Source: UBA5972 sp964567685 (GTDB taxonomy: Bacteria > Pseudomonadota > Alphaproteobacteria > Rhodobacterales > Rhodobacteraceae). From it: a DNA stretch of 64,000 nt. The position numbers were made by a program, and so were the translations under genes. Each line of letters begins with the position of its first letter. Position 1 is the stretch's first letter. The stretch lies in NCBI GenBank assembly GCA_964567685.1, contig CAZMNO010000012.1, positions 13,892 to 77,891 on the forward strand. Reading direction: 5' to 3'. Positions 33,605-43,400 of the stretch are shown in pieces. Under the pieces are notes generated by a model that had not been told where the DNA came from, did no database searches, and saw only the letters and a list, made by a program, of their open reading frames with translations.

Positions 33605-36600
33605 ATGACCGCGGAAAAACCAGAAAAACCAAAAAGACGGAAAGGCCGTTGGCGCGTTCTTACCATGCTTTCGGGCTTGTTGCTGGCGCTGCTTTTCTCC
33701 GGGGTTTTTCTGCTGACAACCGGTGTCAGCGCGCCGGACTGGTTGCGGACGCGGATTGAGACGCGGCTCAACACCTCCTATTCAAGTGGCAAAATCGCCA
33801 TTGGCGACATCCATGTCGCTTTGTTCAAATCCAGCGCCTATGCCTCGGTCACACTGGGGGATGTGGAAATTCTCGATACCGATGGCCAATTGCGCGCCGC
33901 GGTTCCCGAAGTGAGCGCCGAGTTTCAGCCGGTGGACTTTCTGACCGGCGCCTTTCGCCCGGTTACGGTCACGCTGAAAGACGCGCGCTTACATCTCAGG
34001 CGTGATCTTGAGGGGCGGATCGATATCAGTGTGGGGGCCGGTGACACCGCGTCTTTTCTGGAACAGGGAGGATCGGTTGCCGACCTTCTGGCGGCGGTTG
34101 AGCAAACATTTAAAAAACCCGCATTCAGCCAGTTGGAAAGGGTGGAAACGCTGACCAGCAGCGTCACGCTTGATGATGCGTTTTCCCGGCGCACCTGGCT
34201 GATCAGCGACACCACGCTGGTTGTCGAAAACAGCGATGAAGCCCTTTCTGCCGGTGTGACATTCAAGCTTCAGAATCCGACCGAAGAACCTGCGGAAGCC
34301 AGCTTCAGCTGGAAAAAGCAAAGTGGCGAGGATGTGTCAGAGTTTACTGCCAGGTTCAGCGGGTTTCGAACCGAAGATCTGGCCGATCAGAGCGTCGCCT
34401 TTGACTGGCTGAGAATCCTGAACGCGCCGATTTCCGGCTCGGTTTCACTGGCGATCGATGCGGACGGGTCTTTTGGGCAGATGAAAGGGGTTCTTGATAT
34501 CGGGGCCGGCAGCCTGCGCCAGACCGAGCAGATCAAGACAACCCGCTTTTCAGGTGCGAAGGCCTATCTGTCTTATGATCAGGACGAAGAGAAGATCTCG
34601 TTTGATCAGGTGACGCTTGATACGGATGCAGCACATATCGTTGCGGAAGGGCACGCCTATCTCAGCGACAGGATCGATCGCACGGTCGGGGCGATTATTG
34701 CGCAGCTGCGGTTCACCAAGGTCGACATAAAACCCGAAGGGGTGTTTGAGCGGCCGCTTGCTTTCAATCTGGGTGCACTTGATATGCGGGTGCATCTTTC
34801 GCCACTGACGATTGATATCGGCCAGTTGGTGCTGGTTGATGACGAAACCAGCTATGTGGTCAAAGGCTCGCTCGGCATTACCGAGGACGGTTGGTCAAGC
34901 GCGCTCGATCTCAGCGCCAAGTCGGTGTCACGCAATCGGGCGTTGGACCTATGGCCGGTCATTTTCAAGGAAAAAACCCGCACCTGGCTGAAGACAAACG
35001 TTTTTGACGGCACCATGCATAACATATCAGGCTTTCTGCGTGGCAAACCCGGCCAGAAACCCGAATTGACCCTTGGTTTTGATGTCTCTGGTTTGTCGCT
35101 CAGATTTATGAAGACGATGCCGCCCATCGAAAACGGATTGGGTTATGTCGTAATTGAAGAAAATCGCCTTAGTGCGACTCTGGAACAGGGGATCCTCAGC
35201 GCCCCGGATGAAGGGCAGATCAATCTAGCCGGCACGACCTTCATCATACCCGATATCCGGATCAAGCCAGCGCCAGCGGTGGTCGGGCTGAAAACCCAGA
35301 GCTCGGTCCCCTCACTCCTGTCAGTGCTTGATCTCAAGCCCTTTGAGTTTGTTTCAAAGGCGGATCTCAAGCCTGCTGTCGCAAAAGGGACGATCCGCAC
35401 CGTCGGGACGATCAAATTGCCACTCGCCGCAATACTCGAATTTGATCAGGTGACATTTTCAGTAGAAGGTGAAATTACCGACGCTGAATCAATCGACCTG
35501 GTTCCGGAAAAATACCTGCGAGCCAGACAGCTCAAAGCAATTGCTGACAATTCAGGCCTGATAATCACCGGCAGCGCAAAGCTGGGGGCAGTGCCCATTA
35601 CAGGGCTCTGGAAGCAGAAATTCGGCCCCGAGCACAAAGGCAAAAGCCGGGTCGAGGGGCAGATCGAAATCTCGCGGACATTTCTTGACGAGTTCGGCAT
35701 TCTGCTGCCTGAGGGATCGCTTACCGGGCGCGGAACCGGGCATATGACGATTGATCTGGTCAAAGGCAAAGCACCCACATTCCGCCTTGTTTCCGATTTG
35801 AACAGGCTCACTCTGGAAATCGCACCTTTGGGATGGAAAAAACCCAAGAACGTAACCGGCGAGTTTGAGGTGAAAGGCAGGTTCTCGTCACCACCAGAAA
35901 TCTCGTCGATCACGCTGAAAACCAGAGGGATGCTTGCAAAGGGCGAGATCATTCTGAAGAGTAACGGCAGGATGGATGTCGCCAGATTCACCGAGGTCAA
36001 TATTGACGACTGGATGACGGCACCGATTGAGATTCGCACGGACCGCAACGGCAATGCAGCCTTTACGATTACCGGTGGTGTGGTCGATTTTCGCAAAAGC
36101 CAGTTCGGCCCGACACCGGAATCAACCAGTGTGGCCGGTAACCGGATCAGCGCCAACCTTGACAAGCTGATCCTTAGCAGCGGGATTTCCCTGACTGGCA
36201 TCAAAGGTGAGATGCACAGCGCCAGCGGCGTGACGGGGTCGTTTTCAGCGCGCGTCAATGGTGGCGCGCGGATCGTTGGCACTCTGGCACCGCTGGGTCA
36301 GGGCACGGCGGTGCGCTTCACCTCAAACGACGCTGGCGCAGTGATGCGATCAGCGGGGGTCTTCATGTCGGCGAGCGGTGGGCGGATGGATATGGTTTTG
36401 CTGCCCACCGGACAAAAGGGCCAGTACAAGGGAACGCTCGAAGTCAGGGATACCCGTGTACGCAATGCCTCGGCTCTGGCCGATATCCTGTCAGCGATCA
36501 GCGTTGTGGGCCTTTTGGAACAGTTGGGGGGCGAGGGGATATCATTTTCCGATATCTCAGCCGATTTCCTGCTGGACCCGGCGAGTGTTGTATTGAAGGA

Positions 36601-36901
36601 ATCCAGTGCTGTCGGTGCCTCGCTTGGCCTGACGATGGCCGGAAATTACAGCTTCACCTCACAGACGATGAACATGCAGGGCGTGATTACACCGATTTAC
36701 CTGCTCAACGGCATTCTTGAGCAAACTAAAATCTTTGGCGGGCTTTTTGGCAAGCAGACCGGTGAGGGTTTGTTTGGCTTTAACTACACGATGAAAGGTG
36801 CGGTTGACGACCCGATAGTCGGGGTTAATCCGTTATCAATTCTGACCCCCGGCATGTTTCGCGAGATTTTTCGCCAGCCGATCCCGGAACCATCGCAGTG
36901 A
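33605..36901 (+). CDS. AsmA-like (YhdP/DUF3971-type) envelope protein
   Basis: A 1098-residue protein with a basic cytoplasmic head (KPEKPKRRKGRWR), one membrane helix at about residues 18-40 and a very long beta-rich periplasmic body. The repeated pattern of amphipathic strands and the C-terminal GLGLTMAGNYSFTSQTMNMQG-like segment, followed by PIYLLNGILEQ, match AsmA/YhdP-type proteins. These bridge the periplasm and are proposed to carry phospholipids to the outer membrane. Its stop overlaps the queA start (GTGA). Confidence 0.85.
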   Translation: MTAEKPEKPKRRKGRWRVLTMLSGLLLALLFSGVFLLTTGVSAPDWLRTRIETRLNTSYSSGKIAIGDIHVALFKSSAYASVTLGDVEILDTDGQLRAAVPEVSAEFQPVDFLTGAFRPVTVTLKDARLHLRRDLEGRIDISVGAGDTASFLEQGGSVADLLAAVEQTFKKPAFSQLERVETLTSSVTLDDAFSRRTWLISDTTLVVENSDEALSAGVTFKLQNPTEEPAEASFSWKKQSGEDVSEFTARFSGFRTEDLADQSVAFDWLRILNAPISGSVSLAIDADGSFGQMKGVLDIGAGSLRQTEQIKTTRFSGAKAYLSYDQDEEKISFDQVTLDTDAAHIVAEGHAYLSDRIDRTVGAIIAQLRFTKVDIKPEGVFERPLAFNLGALDMRVHLSPLTIDIGQLVLVDDETSYVVKGSLGITEDGWSSALDLSAKSVSRNRALDLWPVIFKEKTRTWLKTNVFDGTMHNISGFLRGKPGQKPELTLGFDVSGLSLRFMKTMPPIENGLGYVVIEENRLSATLEQGILSAPDEGQINLAGTTFIIPDIRIKPAPAVVGLKTQSSVPSLLSVLDLKPFEFVSKADLKPAVAKGTIRTVGTIKLPLAAILEFDQVTFSVEGEITDAESIDLVPEKYLRARQLKAIADNSGLIITGSAKLGAVPITGLWKQKFGPEHKGKSRVEGQIEISRTFLDEFGILLPEGSLTGRGTGHMTIDLVKGKAPTFRLVSDLNRLTLEIAPLGWKKPKNVTGEFEVKGRFSSPPEISSITLKTRGMLAKGEIILKSNGRMDVARFTEVNIDDWMTAPIEIRTDRNGNAAFTITGGVVDFRKSQFGPTPESTSVAGNRISANLDKLILSSGISLTGIKGEMHSASGVTGSFSARVNGGARIVGTLAPLGQGTAVRFTSNDAGAVMRSAGVFMSASGGRMDMVLLPTGQKGQYKGTLEVRDTRVRNASALADILSAISVVGLLEQLGGEGISFSDISADFLLDPASVVLKESSAVGASLGLTMAGNYSFTSQTMNMQGVITPIYLLNGILEQTKIFGGLFGKQTGEGLFGFNYTMKGAVDDPIVGVNPLSILTPGMFREIFRQPIPEPSQ

Positions 36902-37947
36902 AGCTTTCGGATTTTGATTTTGACCTTCCGGAAAGGCTGATCGCGACGCGCCCGGCTCGACCACGCAGTGCGGCGCGCTTGCTTTTAGCTGCGCGCGGGC
37001 AACTTGATGATCGTATTGTTACCGATCTTCCGGATATCCTTCGCCCCGGCGACCGGCTTGTTTTGAATGATACCAAAGTGATCCCGGCGCGGCTTTTCGG
37101 TGCGCGCCTGCGCGTCAGCGATCAGGGGGAGACCAGAGCGCGGGTCGAGATCACCCTGCTGTCACCTGATCCGGAGGGACGCTGGCAAGCGCTGGCCAAA
37201 CCGGCGAAACGCCTTAAAACCGGCGAGAGCATCGACTTTGGCCAGGGTCTGCGCGCCACTGTCATAAGCAAACCAGCCGGTGAGGTTGTGCTTGAGTTCA
37301 ACCTCTCAGGTGCTGCTTTTGACGCGGCCCTTGAAGAGGTTGGCAATATGCCACTGCCACCCTATATCGCCGCACTTCGCCCTGTCGATGCACGGGACAG
37401 GACCGATTATCAGACCGTTTTTGCAAAACGCCGCGGTGCGGTGGCGGCACCCACGGCCTCGCTGCATTTCGATCAGGCCCTGCTCGACAGGCTGGCAGTT
37501 AAAGGTGTGGCGTTCAGCCATGTCACTCTGCATGTCGGAGCGGGCACGTTTCTGCCGGTAAAGGTCGATGACGTGACACGACACAAGATGCACAGCGAAT
37601 GGGGGGAGGTCAGTGAAGCGACCGCGCAAGAGATCAACAAGACCCGTAAGTCTGGTGGGCGGATCATTCCGGTTGGGACAACAGCGCTGCGCTTGATTGA
37701 AACAGCGGCCAACGCCGACGGAACACTGGCAGCCTTTCGCGGCGAGACCGATATTTTCATCCGACCGGGGTACAGGTTTCTTGTCACTGACGGCTTGATG
37801 ACAAATTTTCATTTGCCGAAATCAACCCTGCTGATGCTTGTCTCAGCCCTGATGGGCTCGGGGCGGATCAAGGAAATCTACCAACACGCTGTGGCGAACG
37901 ATTACCGTTTCTTTTCCTATGGCGACTCCTCGCTTCTTTTTCCGTGA
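36898..37947 (+). CDS. queA: tRNA preQ1(34) S-adenosylmethionine ribosyltransferase-isomerase
   Basis: Forms epoxyqueuosine in tRNA from preQ1 and the ribosyl part of SAM. The 349-residue protein begins MKLSDFDFDLPERLIATRPA, the family start, from a GTG codon that overlaps the AsmA-like stop. Other signatures are DRLVLNDTKVIPARLFG, YQTVFAKRRGAVAAPTASLHF, HVTLHVGAGTFLPVK and MTNFHLPKSTLLMLVSAL. tgt, the first queuosine enzyme acting on tRNA, lies 9 kb downstream. The coupling to an envelope gene is probably incidental. Confidence 0.97.
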   Translation: MKLSDFDFDLPERLIATRPARPRSAARLLLAARGQLDDRIVTDLPDILRPGDRLVLNDTKVIPARLFGARLRVSDQGETRARVEITLLSPDPEGRWQALAKPAKRLKTGESIDFGQGLRATVISKPAGEVVLEFNLSGAAFDAALEEVGNMPLPPYIAALRPVDARDRTDYQTVFAKRRGAVAAPTASLHFDQALLDRLAVKGVAFSHVTLHVGAGTFLPVKVDDVTRHKMHSEWGEVSEATAQEINKTRKSGGRIIPVGTTALRLIETAANADGTLAAFRGETDIFIRPGYRFLVTDGLMTNFHLPKSTLLMLVSALMGSGRIKEIYQHAVANDYRFFSYGDSSLLFP

Positions 37948-38045
37948 TTTGGGCGTCGCAGACAGATTGCCCTCATGTCGCTAATTGAACTAGCGCTATG
38001 AAATAATTCTGATAGAGCCAAAAAAACACCGATTGAGAGACCGCC

Positions 38046-39323
38046 ATGCTGGCAGTAGCGAAAAATTCCTGGGCCCTACTGTTGGGCATGTTGCTTTTAA
38101 TGCTTGGCAATGGCCTGCAGGGCACGCTCCTTGGCGTTCGCGGAGCCTCTGAAGGGTTTTCGACAACGTCGATGTCGATTGTCATGTCCGCCTATTTTGT
38201 CGGCTTCCTGGGCGGATCGCGCCTGGCGCCGGAAATGATCAGGCGAGTCGGGCATGTGCGGGTCTTTGCCGCCCTTGCCTCGTTCATTTCGGCAGTTCTC
38301 ATTCTTTACGCAGCTGCCCCTGATCCCATCGCCTGGGCTTTGATGCGCGTGATCATCGGGTTTTGTTTTTCCGGGGTCTATGTGGTTGCGGAAAGCTGGC
38401 TCAACGACGGATCGACCAATGAGAATCGTGGGCAGACCATGTCGCTTTATCTGATTGTTCAGATGATGGGCATTGTGACGGCACAGGGGCTTTTGAACGT
38501 CGCTGATCCGTCTGGATATAACCTTTTCATCATCTCATCGGTGCTGGTCTCGGTCTCGTTTGCGCCGATTCTGTTATCTGTCAGCCCCGCACCTGTCTTT
38601 CATCGTACCCAGCCGATGACCCTGCGCAGACTGTTTACGGTTTCTCCTCTTGGGTTTGTGGGTGCCTTCCTGCTTGGCGCAATCTTTTCAGCGCTCTTCG
38701 GAATGTCGTCGATCTTTGGTGCTCAGATCGGGTTGAGCGTGCGCGAGATCTCGATCTTTGTCGCCAGCATCTATGTTGGCGGAATGTTGTGGCAATATCC
38801 GATCGGCTGGTTTTCCGACCGGATGGACCGCCGCCTTCTGATCACCGGGTTGAACCTTTTCGGCGCTGTTATGATGATCGTGGCGCTGTTGGTTCCGGGG
38901 AATTTCGTTTGGCTGCTGGTGCTGTCGTTTATCATCGGCGGCATCTCAAATCCGCTCTATTCGCTCTATATCGCCTATACCAACGACTTTCTGGATGCCG
39001 AAGATATGGCCGCTGCTTCGGGTGGGCTGATCTTTGTAAACGGGATAGGAGCAATTGCCGGGCCCGTGGTGCTTGGCTGGATGATGGACATGTGGGGCCC
39101 ATTCAGTTTCTTTGCCTATATTGGCAGTGTAATGGCGGTCATGACGGCTTATGCATTCTACCGGATGACCCAGCGTTCGGCCCCGTCGGTGGACGAAACT
39201 TCGTCCTACGCTCCGATCGCGCCGACCTCTTCACCGGTAGCTGTTGAAGTTGCACAGGAAATCGCGATTGAGATGGCACTGGAGGAAGAAAGCAACAGTG
39301 ATGAAACAATCATCAAAGAGTAA
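38046..39323 (+). CDS. MFS transporter
   Basis: A 425-residue major facilitator protein with about 12 helices. The loop 2-3 region reads GSRLAPEMIRRVGHVRVF and the central loop GWFSDRMDRRLLITGLN has the GxxxDRxxRR signature. It is most like the YcaD-type drug/unknown group. The tail after residue 385 is hydrophilic and acidic (EIAIEMALEEESNSDE). The substrate is not evident. GAGAGA precedes the ATG. Confidence 0.88.
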   Translation: MLAVAKNSWALLLGMLLLMLGNGLQGTLLGVRGASEGFSTTSMSIVMSAYFVGFLGGSRLAPEMIRRVGHVRVFAALASFISAVLILYAAAPDPIAWALMRVIIGFCFSGVYVVAESWLNDGSTNENRGQTMSLYLIVQMMGIVTAQGLLNVADPSGYNLFIISSVLVSVSFAPILLSVSPAPVFHRTQPMTLRRLFTVSPLGFVGAFLLGAIFSALFGMSSIFGAQIGLSVREISIFVASIYVGGMLWQYPIGWFSDRMDRRLLITGLNLFGAVMMIVALLVPGNFVWLLVLSFIIGGISNPLYSLYIAYTNDFLDAEDMAAASGGLIFVNGIGAIAGPVVLGWMMDMWGPFSFFAYIGSVMAVMTAYAFYRMTQRSAPSVDETSSYAPIAPTSSPVAVEVAQEIAIEMALEEESNSDETIIKE

Positions 39324-39399
39324 TAAAATTGCCTTGATATTGCCAAATTCTTTTCAAAAGGTACCCGAAAGTCGCATGGATTGGTGATCGGAGGGACCC

Positions 39400-39975
39400 A
39401 TGGCGGACGCAAAAGAGATAATACGCTTCTGGGTGGAAGAAGTCGGACCGGAGGGCTGGTACAACAGCACCGAAGAGTTGGATGCGAAAATACAGGAACG
39501 CTTTGGCGAAACCTGGGAACGTGCAGCGGCTGGTGAATACCATCAATGGGCCTGTGATCCGGAAAAATCCCTGGCATTGCTGATCCTGCTTGATCAGTTC
39601 CCACGCAACATGTTTCGCGGCTCGGGCCGGGCATTCGTCACCGACCGCAAGGCGCTTTGCGTGGCAAAAAAGGCGATGGTACATGGGTTTGATATGCGGG
39701 TACCGGAACCTCAGCGGCAGTTTTACTATCTTCCGCTGATGCACTCTGAAAGCCTGACCGATCAGGAACGCTGTGTGCGCCTGATGAAAACACGGATGCC
39801 GGAAACCGGTGAAAGCAACCTGCTGCATGCCAAAGCTCATCGCGATGTGATCCGCAAATTCGGCCGCTTCCCCTACCGCAACGATGCGCTGGATCGCAGT
39901 CCGACCAATCAGGAGCTCGCCTATCTCAATGCAGGTGGCTACAGCGAAACCATGAGGCAGATCCAAACGCACTGA
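39400..39975 (+). CDS. DUF924-family protein
   Basis: A 191-residue helical, cytoplasmic protein. It has the DUF924 signatures IIRFWVEEVGPEGWY, LALLILLDQFPRNMFRGS and FYYLPLMHSE. The fold is TPR-like; no activity is established. A GGAGGG ribosome site precedes the start. It stands alone between the MFS gene and lpd. Confidence 0.92.
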   Translation: MADAKEIIRFWVEEVGPEGWYNSTEELDAKIQERFGETWERAAAGEYHQWACDPEKSLALLILLDQFPRNMFRGSGRAFVTDRKALCVAKKAMVHGFDMRVPEPQRQFYYLPLMHSESLTDQERCVRLMKTRMPETGESNLLHAKAHRDVIRKFGRFPYRNDALDRSPTNQELAYLNAGGYSETMRQIQTH

Positions 39976-40113
39976 TTCGCGCTGTTGCTTCAGGCCGACT
40001 ATTTTCCTACCGACATGATCGAAAAGATTGCCGCTCCCTGGCGACATATTCAAACGCATTATCTTCTTTGGAAGCGGAATCGTTGCGTTTACACGTGACA
40101 TTTGCTCGGTTTG

Positions 40114-40143
40114 AAAAATTAGTTTAATACCAAACTAATTTTT
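40114..40143. promoter_or_regulatory. Perfect AT-rich inverted repeat upstream of lpd
   Basis: Arms AAAAATTAGTTT (40114-40125) and AAACTAATTTTT (40132-40143) are exact complements around AATACC. The repeat ends four bases before the ribosome site GGAGG of lpd. It could be an operator or, as RNA, a hairpin ahead of the ribosome site. The T-run at its right end also gives it a terminator-like look. Confidence 0.6.
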
Positions 40144-40156
40144 TCTGGAGGGCGTG

Positions 40157-41551
40157 ATGGCCAATATTACATATGACTTGATCGTAATCGGCGCAGGCCC
40201 CGGCGGCTATGTGGCAGCCATTCGCGGAGCGCAGTTGGGTCTCAAGGTTGCCATCGTGGAACGCGAACATCTGGGCGGTATCTGCCTCAACTGGGGATGT
40301 ATCCCGACAAAGGCATTGTTGCGCTCGGCTGAAGTCTTTCATCTGATGCACCGGGCGCCTGAATTTGGTTTGAAGGCAGACAAGATTGATTTCGATCTGG
40401 CCGCCGTGATCAAACGTTCGCGCGGGGTGGCGGCGCAACTGTCAGGTGGCATCGCGCATCTGATGAAGAAAAACAAGATTACGGTTGTCATGGGGAACGC
40501 GGAGTTCAAAGCCCGCGATACCTTGACGGTTGCCACCGACAAGGGCGAGGAAACGCTGAAAGGCAAATCGATTGTCGTTGCCACCGGTGCGCGGGCGCGC
40601 GAACTGCCGGGGCTTGAGGCGGATGGTGATCTTGTCTGGACCTATAAACATGCGCTGGCGGCCCCGAGAATGCCGAAAAAGCTGCTGGTGATTGGCTCTG
40701 GTGCGATCGGTATCGAATTTGCCTCGTTTTTCAACACGCTGGGGGCGGACACGACAGTGGTTGAAGTGATGGACCGGGTGCTGCCGGTTGAAGACGCCGA
40801 AATCTCGAAATTCGCCAAGAAGCAGTTTGAAAAACAGGGGATGAAAATCCGCGAGAAATCCACCGTGACCAAGCTCGATCGCGGCAAGGGCAAGGTTGTC
40901 GCGCATATCGAAAAGGCCGGCAAGACCGAAACCCACGAATTTGACACGGTGATTTCAGCCGTCGGCATTGTTGGCAACGTCGGAGGGCTGGGGCTGGAGG
41001 AGATCGGTGTCAAAATCGACCGCACCCATATCGTGGTTGACGAGTTCTGTCGTACCGGTGTTGACGGTGTTTACGCCATCGGCGATATCGCTGGAGCGCC
41101 CTGGCTGGCGCATAAGGCCAGCCATGAAGGGGTTTGTGTTGCCGAGCTGATTGCCGGCGGCCATCCCCACGCGGTACGCCCGGAAAGCATCGCCGGGTGT
41201 ACCTATTGCCATCCGCAGGTCGCCAGCGTCGGCTATTCGGAAGCCAAAGCGAAAGAGCTTGGCTATCAGGTCAAGGTCGGGCGCTTTCCGTTCATGGGAA
41301 ATGGCAAGGCGATTGCTCTGGGCGAGCCGGAAGGCTTGGTCAAAACCGTGTTTGACGCCAAGACCGGCGAATTGCTGGGCGCGCATATGGTCGGGGCCGA
41401 GGTGACGGAGCTTATTCAGGGCTATGTTGTTGGCCGCCAGCTTGAAACCACGGAAGAGGATCTGATGAACACTGTGTTCCCGCATCCGACGCTGTCAGAA
41501 ATGATGCATGAGGCGGTTCTGGATGCCTATGGCCGTGTGATTCATATGTAA
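40157..41551 (+). CDS. lpd: Dihydrolipoyl dehydrogenase
   Basis: E3 component of 2-oxoacid dehydrogenases or the glycine cleavage system: reoxidises dihydrolipoamide with NAD+. The 464-residue flavoprotein has the FAD motif VIGAGPGGYVAAIRGAQLG, redox disulfide GGICLNWGCIPTKALL, the NAD motif LLVIGSGAIGIEFASF, the second FAD site GVYAIGDIAG and the catalytic histidine-glutamate pair in FPHPTLSEMMHEA. ATG at 40157 follows GGAGG closely. No dehydrogenase subunits adjoin, so it is a stand-alone copy with its own regulatory region. Confidence 0.96.
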   Translation: MANITYDLIVIGAGPGGYVAAIRGAQLGLKVAIVEREHLGGICLNWGCIPTKALLRSAEVFHLMHRAPEFGLKADKIDFDLAAVIKRSRGVAAQLSGGIAHLMKKNKITVVMGNAEFKARDTLTVATDKGEETLKGKSIVVATGARARELPGLEADGDLVWTYKHALAAPRMPKKLLVIGSGAIGIEFASFFNTLGADTTVVEVMDRVLPVEDAEISKFAKKQFEKQGMKIREKSTVTKLDRGKGKVVAHIEKAGKTETHEFDTVISAVGIVGNVGGLGLEEIGVKIDRTHIVVDEFCRTGVDGVYAIGDIAGAPWLAHKASHEGVCVAELIAGGHPHAVRPESIAGCTYCHPQVASVGYSEAKAKELGYQVKVGRFPFMGNGKAIALGEPEGLVKTVFDAKTGELLGAHMVGAEVTELIQGYVVGRQLETTEEDLMNTVFPHPTLSEMMHEAVLDAYGRVIHM

Positions 41552-41553
41552 GG

Positions 41554-41575
41554 CCGGGGGCTCTCTGCCCCCCGG
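41554..41575. terminator. GC-rich hairpin between lpd and dnaB
   Basis: CCGGGGGC (41554-41561) pairs with GCCCCCCGG (41567-41575), one base bulged, and TATTTTT follows at 41588-41594. This CCCCCGGACCCCC...TATTTTTG pattern recurs between genes in Rhodobacterales. It separates two convergent genes. Confidence 0.6.
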
Positions 41576-41607
41576 ACCCCCCGAGAGTATTTTTGCCAAG
41601 AAGAAGA

Positions 41608-43116
41608 TCAGCTGAAATCTGAACCCGGGCCTTGCTGGTAGGGTTTGACCAGATTGCCAAAGCGGGTGAAGCGGCCCTCAAAGCTGAGCTCGACCGTGCC
41701 GATGGGCCCATGGCGCTGTTTACCGATGATGATCTCGGCCTTGCCGTGCAGGTGTTCCATTTCATCCTGCCATTTCATCATCGCTTCGACATCGTGATCC
41801 CCGGGTTTTTCGCGTTCCTTGTAATATTCTTCGCGGAAGACAAACATCACCACATCCGCATCCTGCTCGATCGAGCCGCTTTCCCTTAGATCGGACAATT
41901 GCGGGCGTTTGTCGTCGCGGTTTTCGACCTGACGCGAGAGCTGGGAAAGGGCAATGACCGGGATGTCGAGCTCTTTGGCGATGGCTTTCAGGCCTTGCGT
42001 GATATCGCTGACCTCGTTGACCCGGTTGTCCTTGGCCGAGGCCGGACGGACCAGTTGCAGATAGTCAACGATCAGAACATCAAGCCCGTGCTGACGTTTC
42101 AGCCGCCGGGCGCGCGCTGCAAGAGCTGAGATCGGCAGGGCCGGCGTGTCGTCGATATAAAGCGGGCAGGCCTCCAACGCCTTGGCGGCTTCGACAAAGC
42201 GGCGAAATTCGGTTTCGGTCATGTCACCGCGGCGGATCTGTTCGCTTGGCACCTCGGCGGCTTCGGACAAGATACGTGCGGCTAGCTGTTCAGAAGACAT
42301 CTCAAGCGAGAAAAAGCCGACCACACCGCCGTCGACAGACCCTTCGCTGCCATCGGGTAACTGCCCTTTTTTGTGGGCTTTTGCGATATTATAGGCAATG
42401 TTGGTTGCGAGCGAGGTTTTCCCCATTGAGGGCCGCCCGGCAAGGATCAGAAGGTCGGATTTGTGCAATCCGCCGAGCTTCTTGTCCATATCGATCAACC
42501 CGGTTGACACACCCGCCAGCCCGCCTTCGCGCTGATAGGCGGCGTTGGCCATGTTGACGGCATCGGTGACCGCATGGAGGAAGCTTTGAAAGCCGTTATC
42601 GACACTGCCCGCTTCACCCAGTTGGTAAAGCCGCTGTTCGGCCTCGACGATCTGCTCGGACGGTTCGCTGTCAACATCAACGGTGGCGGCTTTTTCGCTG
42701 ATCTCCTGGCCGATGGCGATCAGATCGCGGCGGATCGCCAGATCATAGATCATCTGGGCGTAATCGCGCGCTGCAAAAACCGATATCGCAGCACCGGCGA
42801 GACGCGCCAGATAGGCCGGACCGCCAAGTTCCGCGAGCCCCGGATCATCCTCAAGAAACGCTTTCAGCGTCACCGGCGAAGCCAGCGCGTTTTTCTGGAT
42901 GCGCTGGGCGGCAATCGAAAAAATACGCCCATGCACCGGGTCATAAAAATGCGTTTCCGTGATCAGACCGGCCACCCGGTCGTAAACGTCATTATTGACC
43001 AGAAGGGCGCCCAAAAGCGCCTGTTCGGCCTCGATATTATGTGGCAGGCCGGCGCCGGTTGCATCCCCGGCGCCGTTTGTTGACTGCTCTTCGTGAAGTG
43101 CGGCGATTCCGCTCAT
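41608..43116 (-). CDS. dnaB: Replicative DNA helicase
   Basis: Hexameric 5'-3' helicase of the replication fork. The 502-residue protein has the helical N-terminal domain (PHNIEAEQALLGALLVNNDVYDRV) and a RecA-like motor with Walker A LILAGRPSMGKTSLATNIA near residue 235, GFFSLEMSSEQLAAR, Walker B LDVLIVDYLQL and DLRESGSIEQDADVVMFV. No intein is present. A 20-residue leader (MSGIAALHEEQSTNGAGD) precedes the core. A GACGAGG lies before the ATG. Confidence 0.97.
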   Translation of the reverse strand: MSGIAALHEEQSTNGAGDATGAGLPHNIEAEQALLGALLVNNDVYDRVAGLITETHFYDPVHGRIFSIAAQRIQKNALASPVTLKAFLEDDPGLAELGGPAYLARLAGAAISVFAARDYAQMIYDLAIRRDLIAIGQEISEKAATVDVDSEPSEQIVEAEQRLYQLGEAGSVDNGFQSFLHAVTDAVNMANAAYQREGGLAGVSTGLIDMDKKLGGLHKSDLLILAGRPSMGKTSLATNIAYNIAKAHKKGQLPDGSEGSVDGGVVGFFSLEMSSEQLAARILSEAAEVPSEQIRRGDMTETEFRRFVEAAKALEACPLYIDDTPALPISALAARARRLKRQHGLDVLIVDYLQLVRPASAKDNRVNEVSDITQGLKAIAKELDIPVIALSQLSRQVENRDDKRPQLSDLRESGSIEQDADVVMFVFREEYYKEREKPGDHDVEAMMKWQDEMEHLHGKAEIIIGKQRHGPIGTVELSFEGRFTRFGNLVKPYQQGPGSDFS

Positions 43117-43400
43117 GCCTCGTCCCCCTTGGCCCCCCGGACCCGGTATCCCAGAAGTACCGATTCAGCGCAATTGGAGAGACCTCTGGAAATCCTGTGG
43201 AAAGTCTATGGATGATCAGGATTTCCCGCCGAATTGCGCGTCTCTGATATCCTTAAATAGTAGCAGATTGCGTGCGAATATCAACATGTAGCGGGTGATG
43301 GCGGCTATGCATCACCTTCTGCTGGAAATTCTGAATTATGACGAATTTAGGGAAAATTCTGATAAAATGCCTCTGTTAGTCCGAATCGAGGATGCTGCCG
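43117..43400. other. Upstream region of dnaB and of a small peptide gene
   Basis: A 284-base non-coding stretch between divergent genes. Bases 43127-43145 hold a GC-rich tract (GGCCCCCCGGACCC) like the lpd-dnaB terminator. The rest is AT-richer and should contain the dnaB promoter and that of the small gene at 43401. No single promoter stands out. Confidence 0.4.

Noticed and set aside
39313..40101. 262-codon antisense frame opposite DUF924
   Set aside because: The DUF924 gene on the plus strand has a ribosome site and family motifs; the antisense frame has none.
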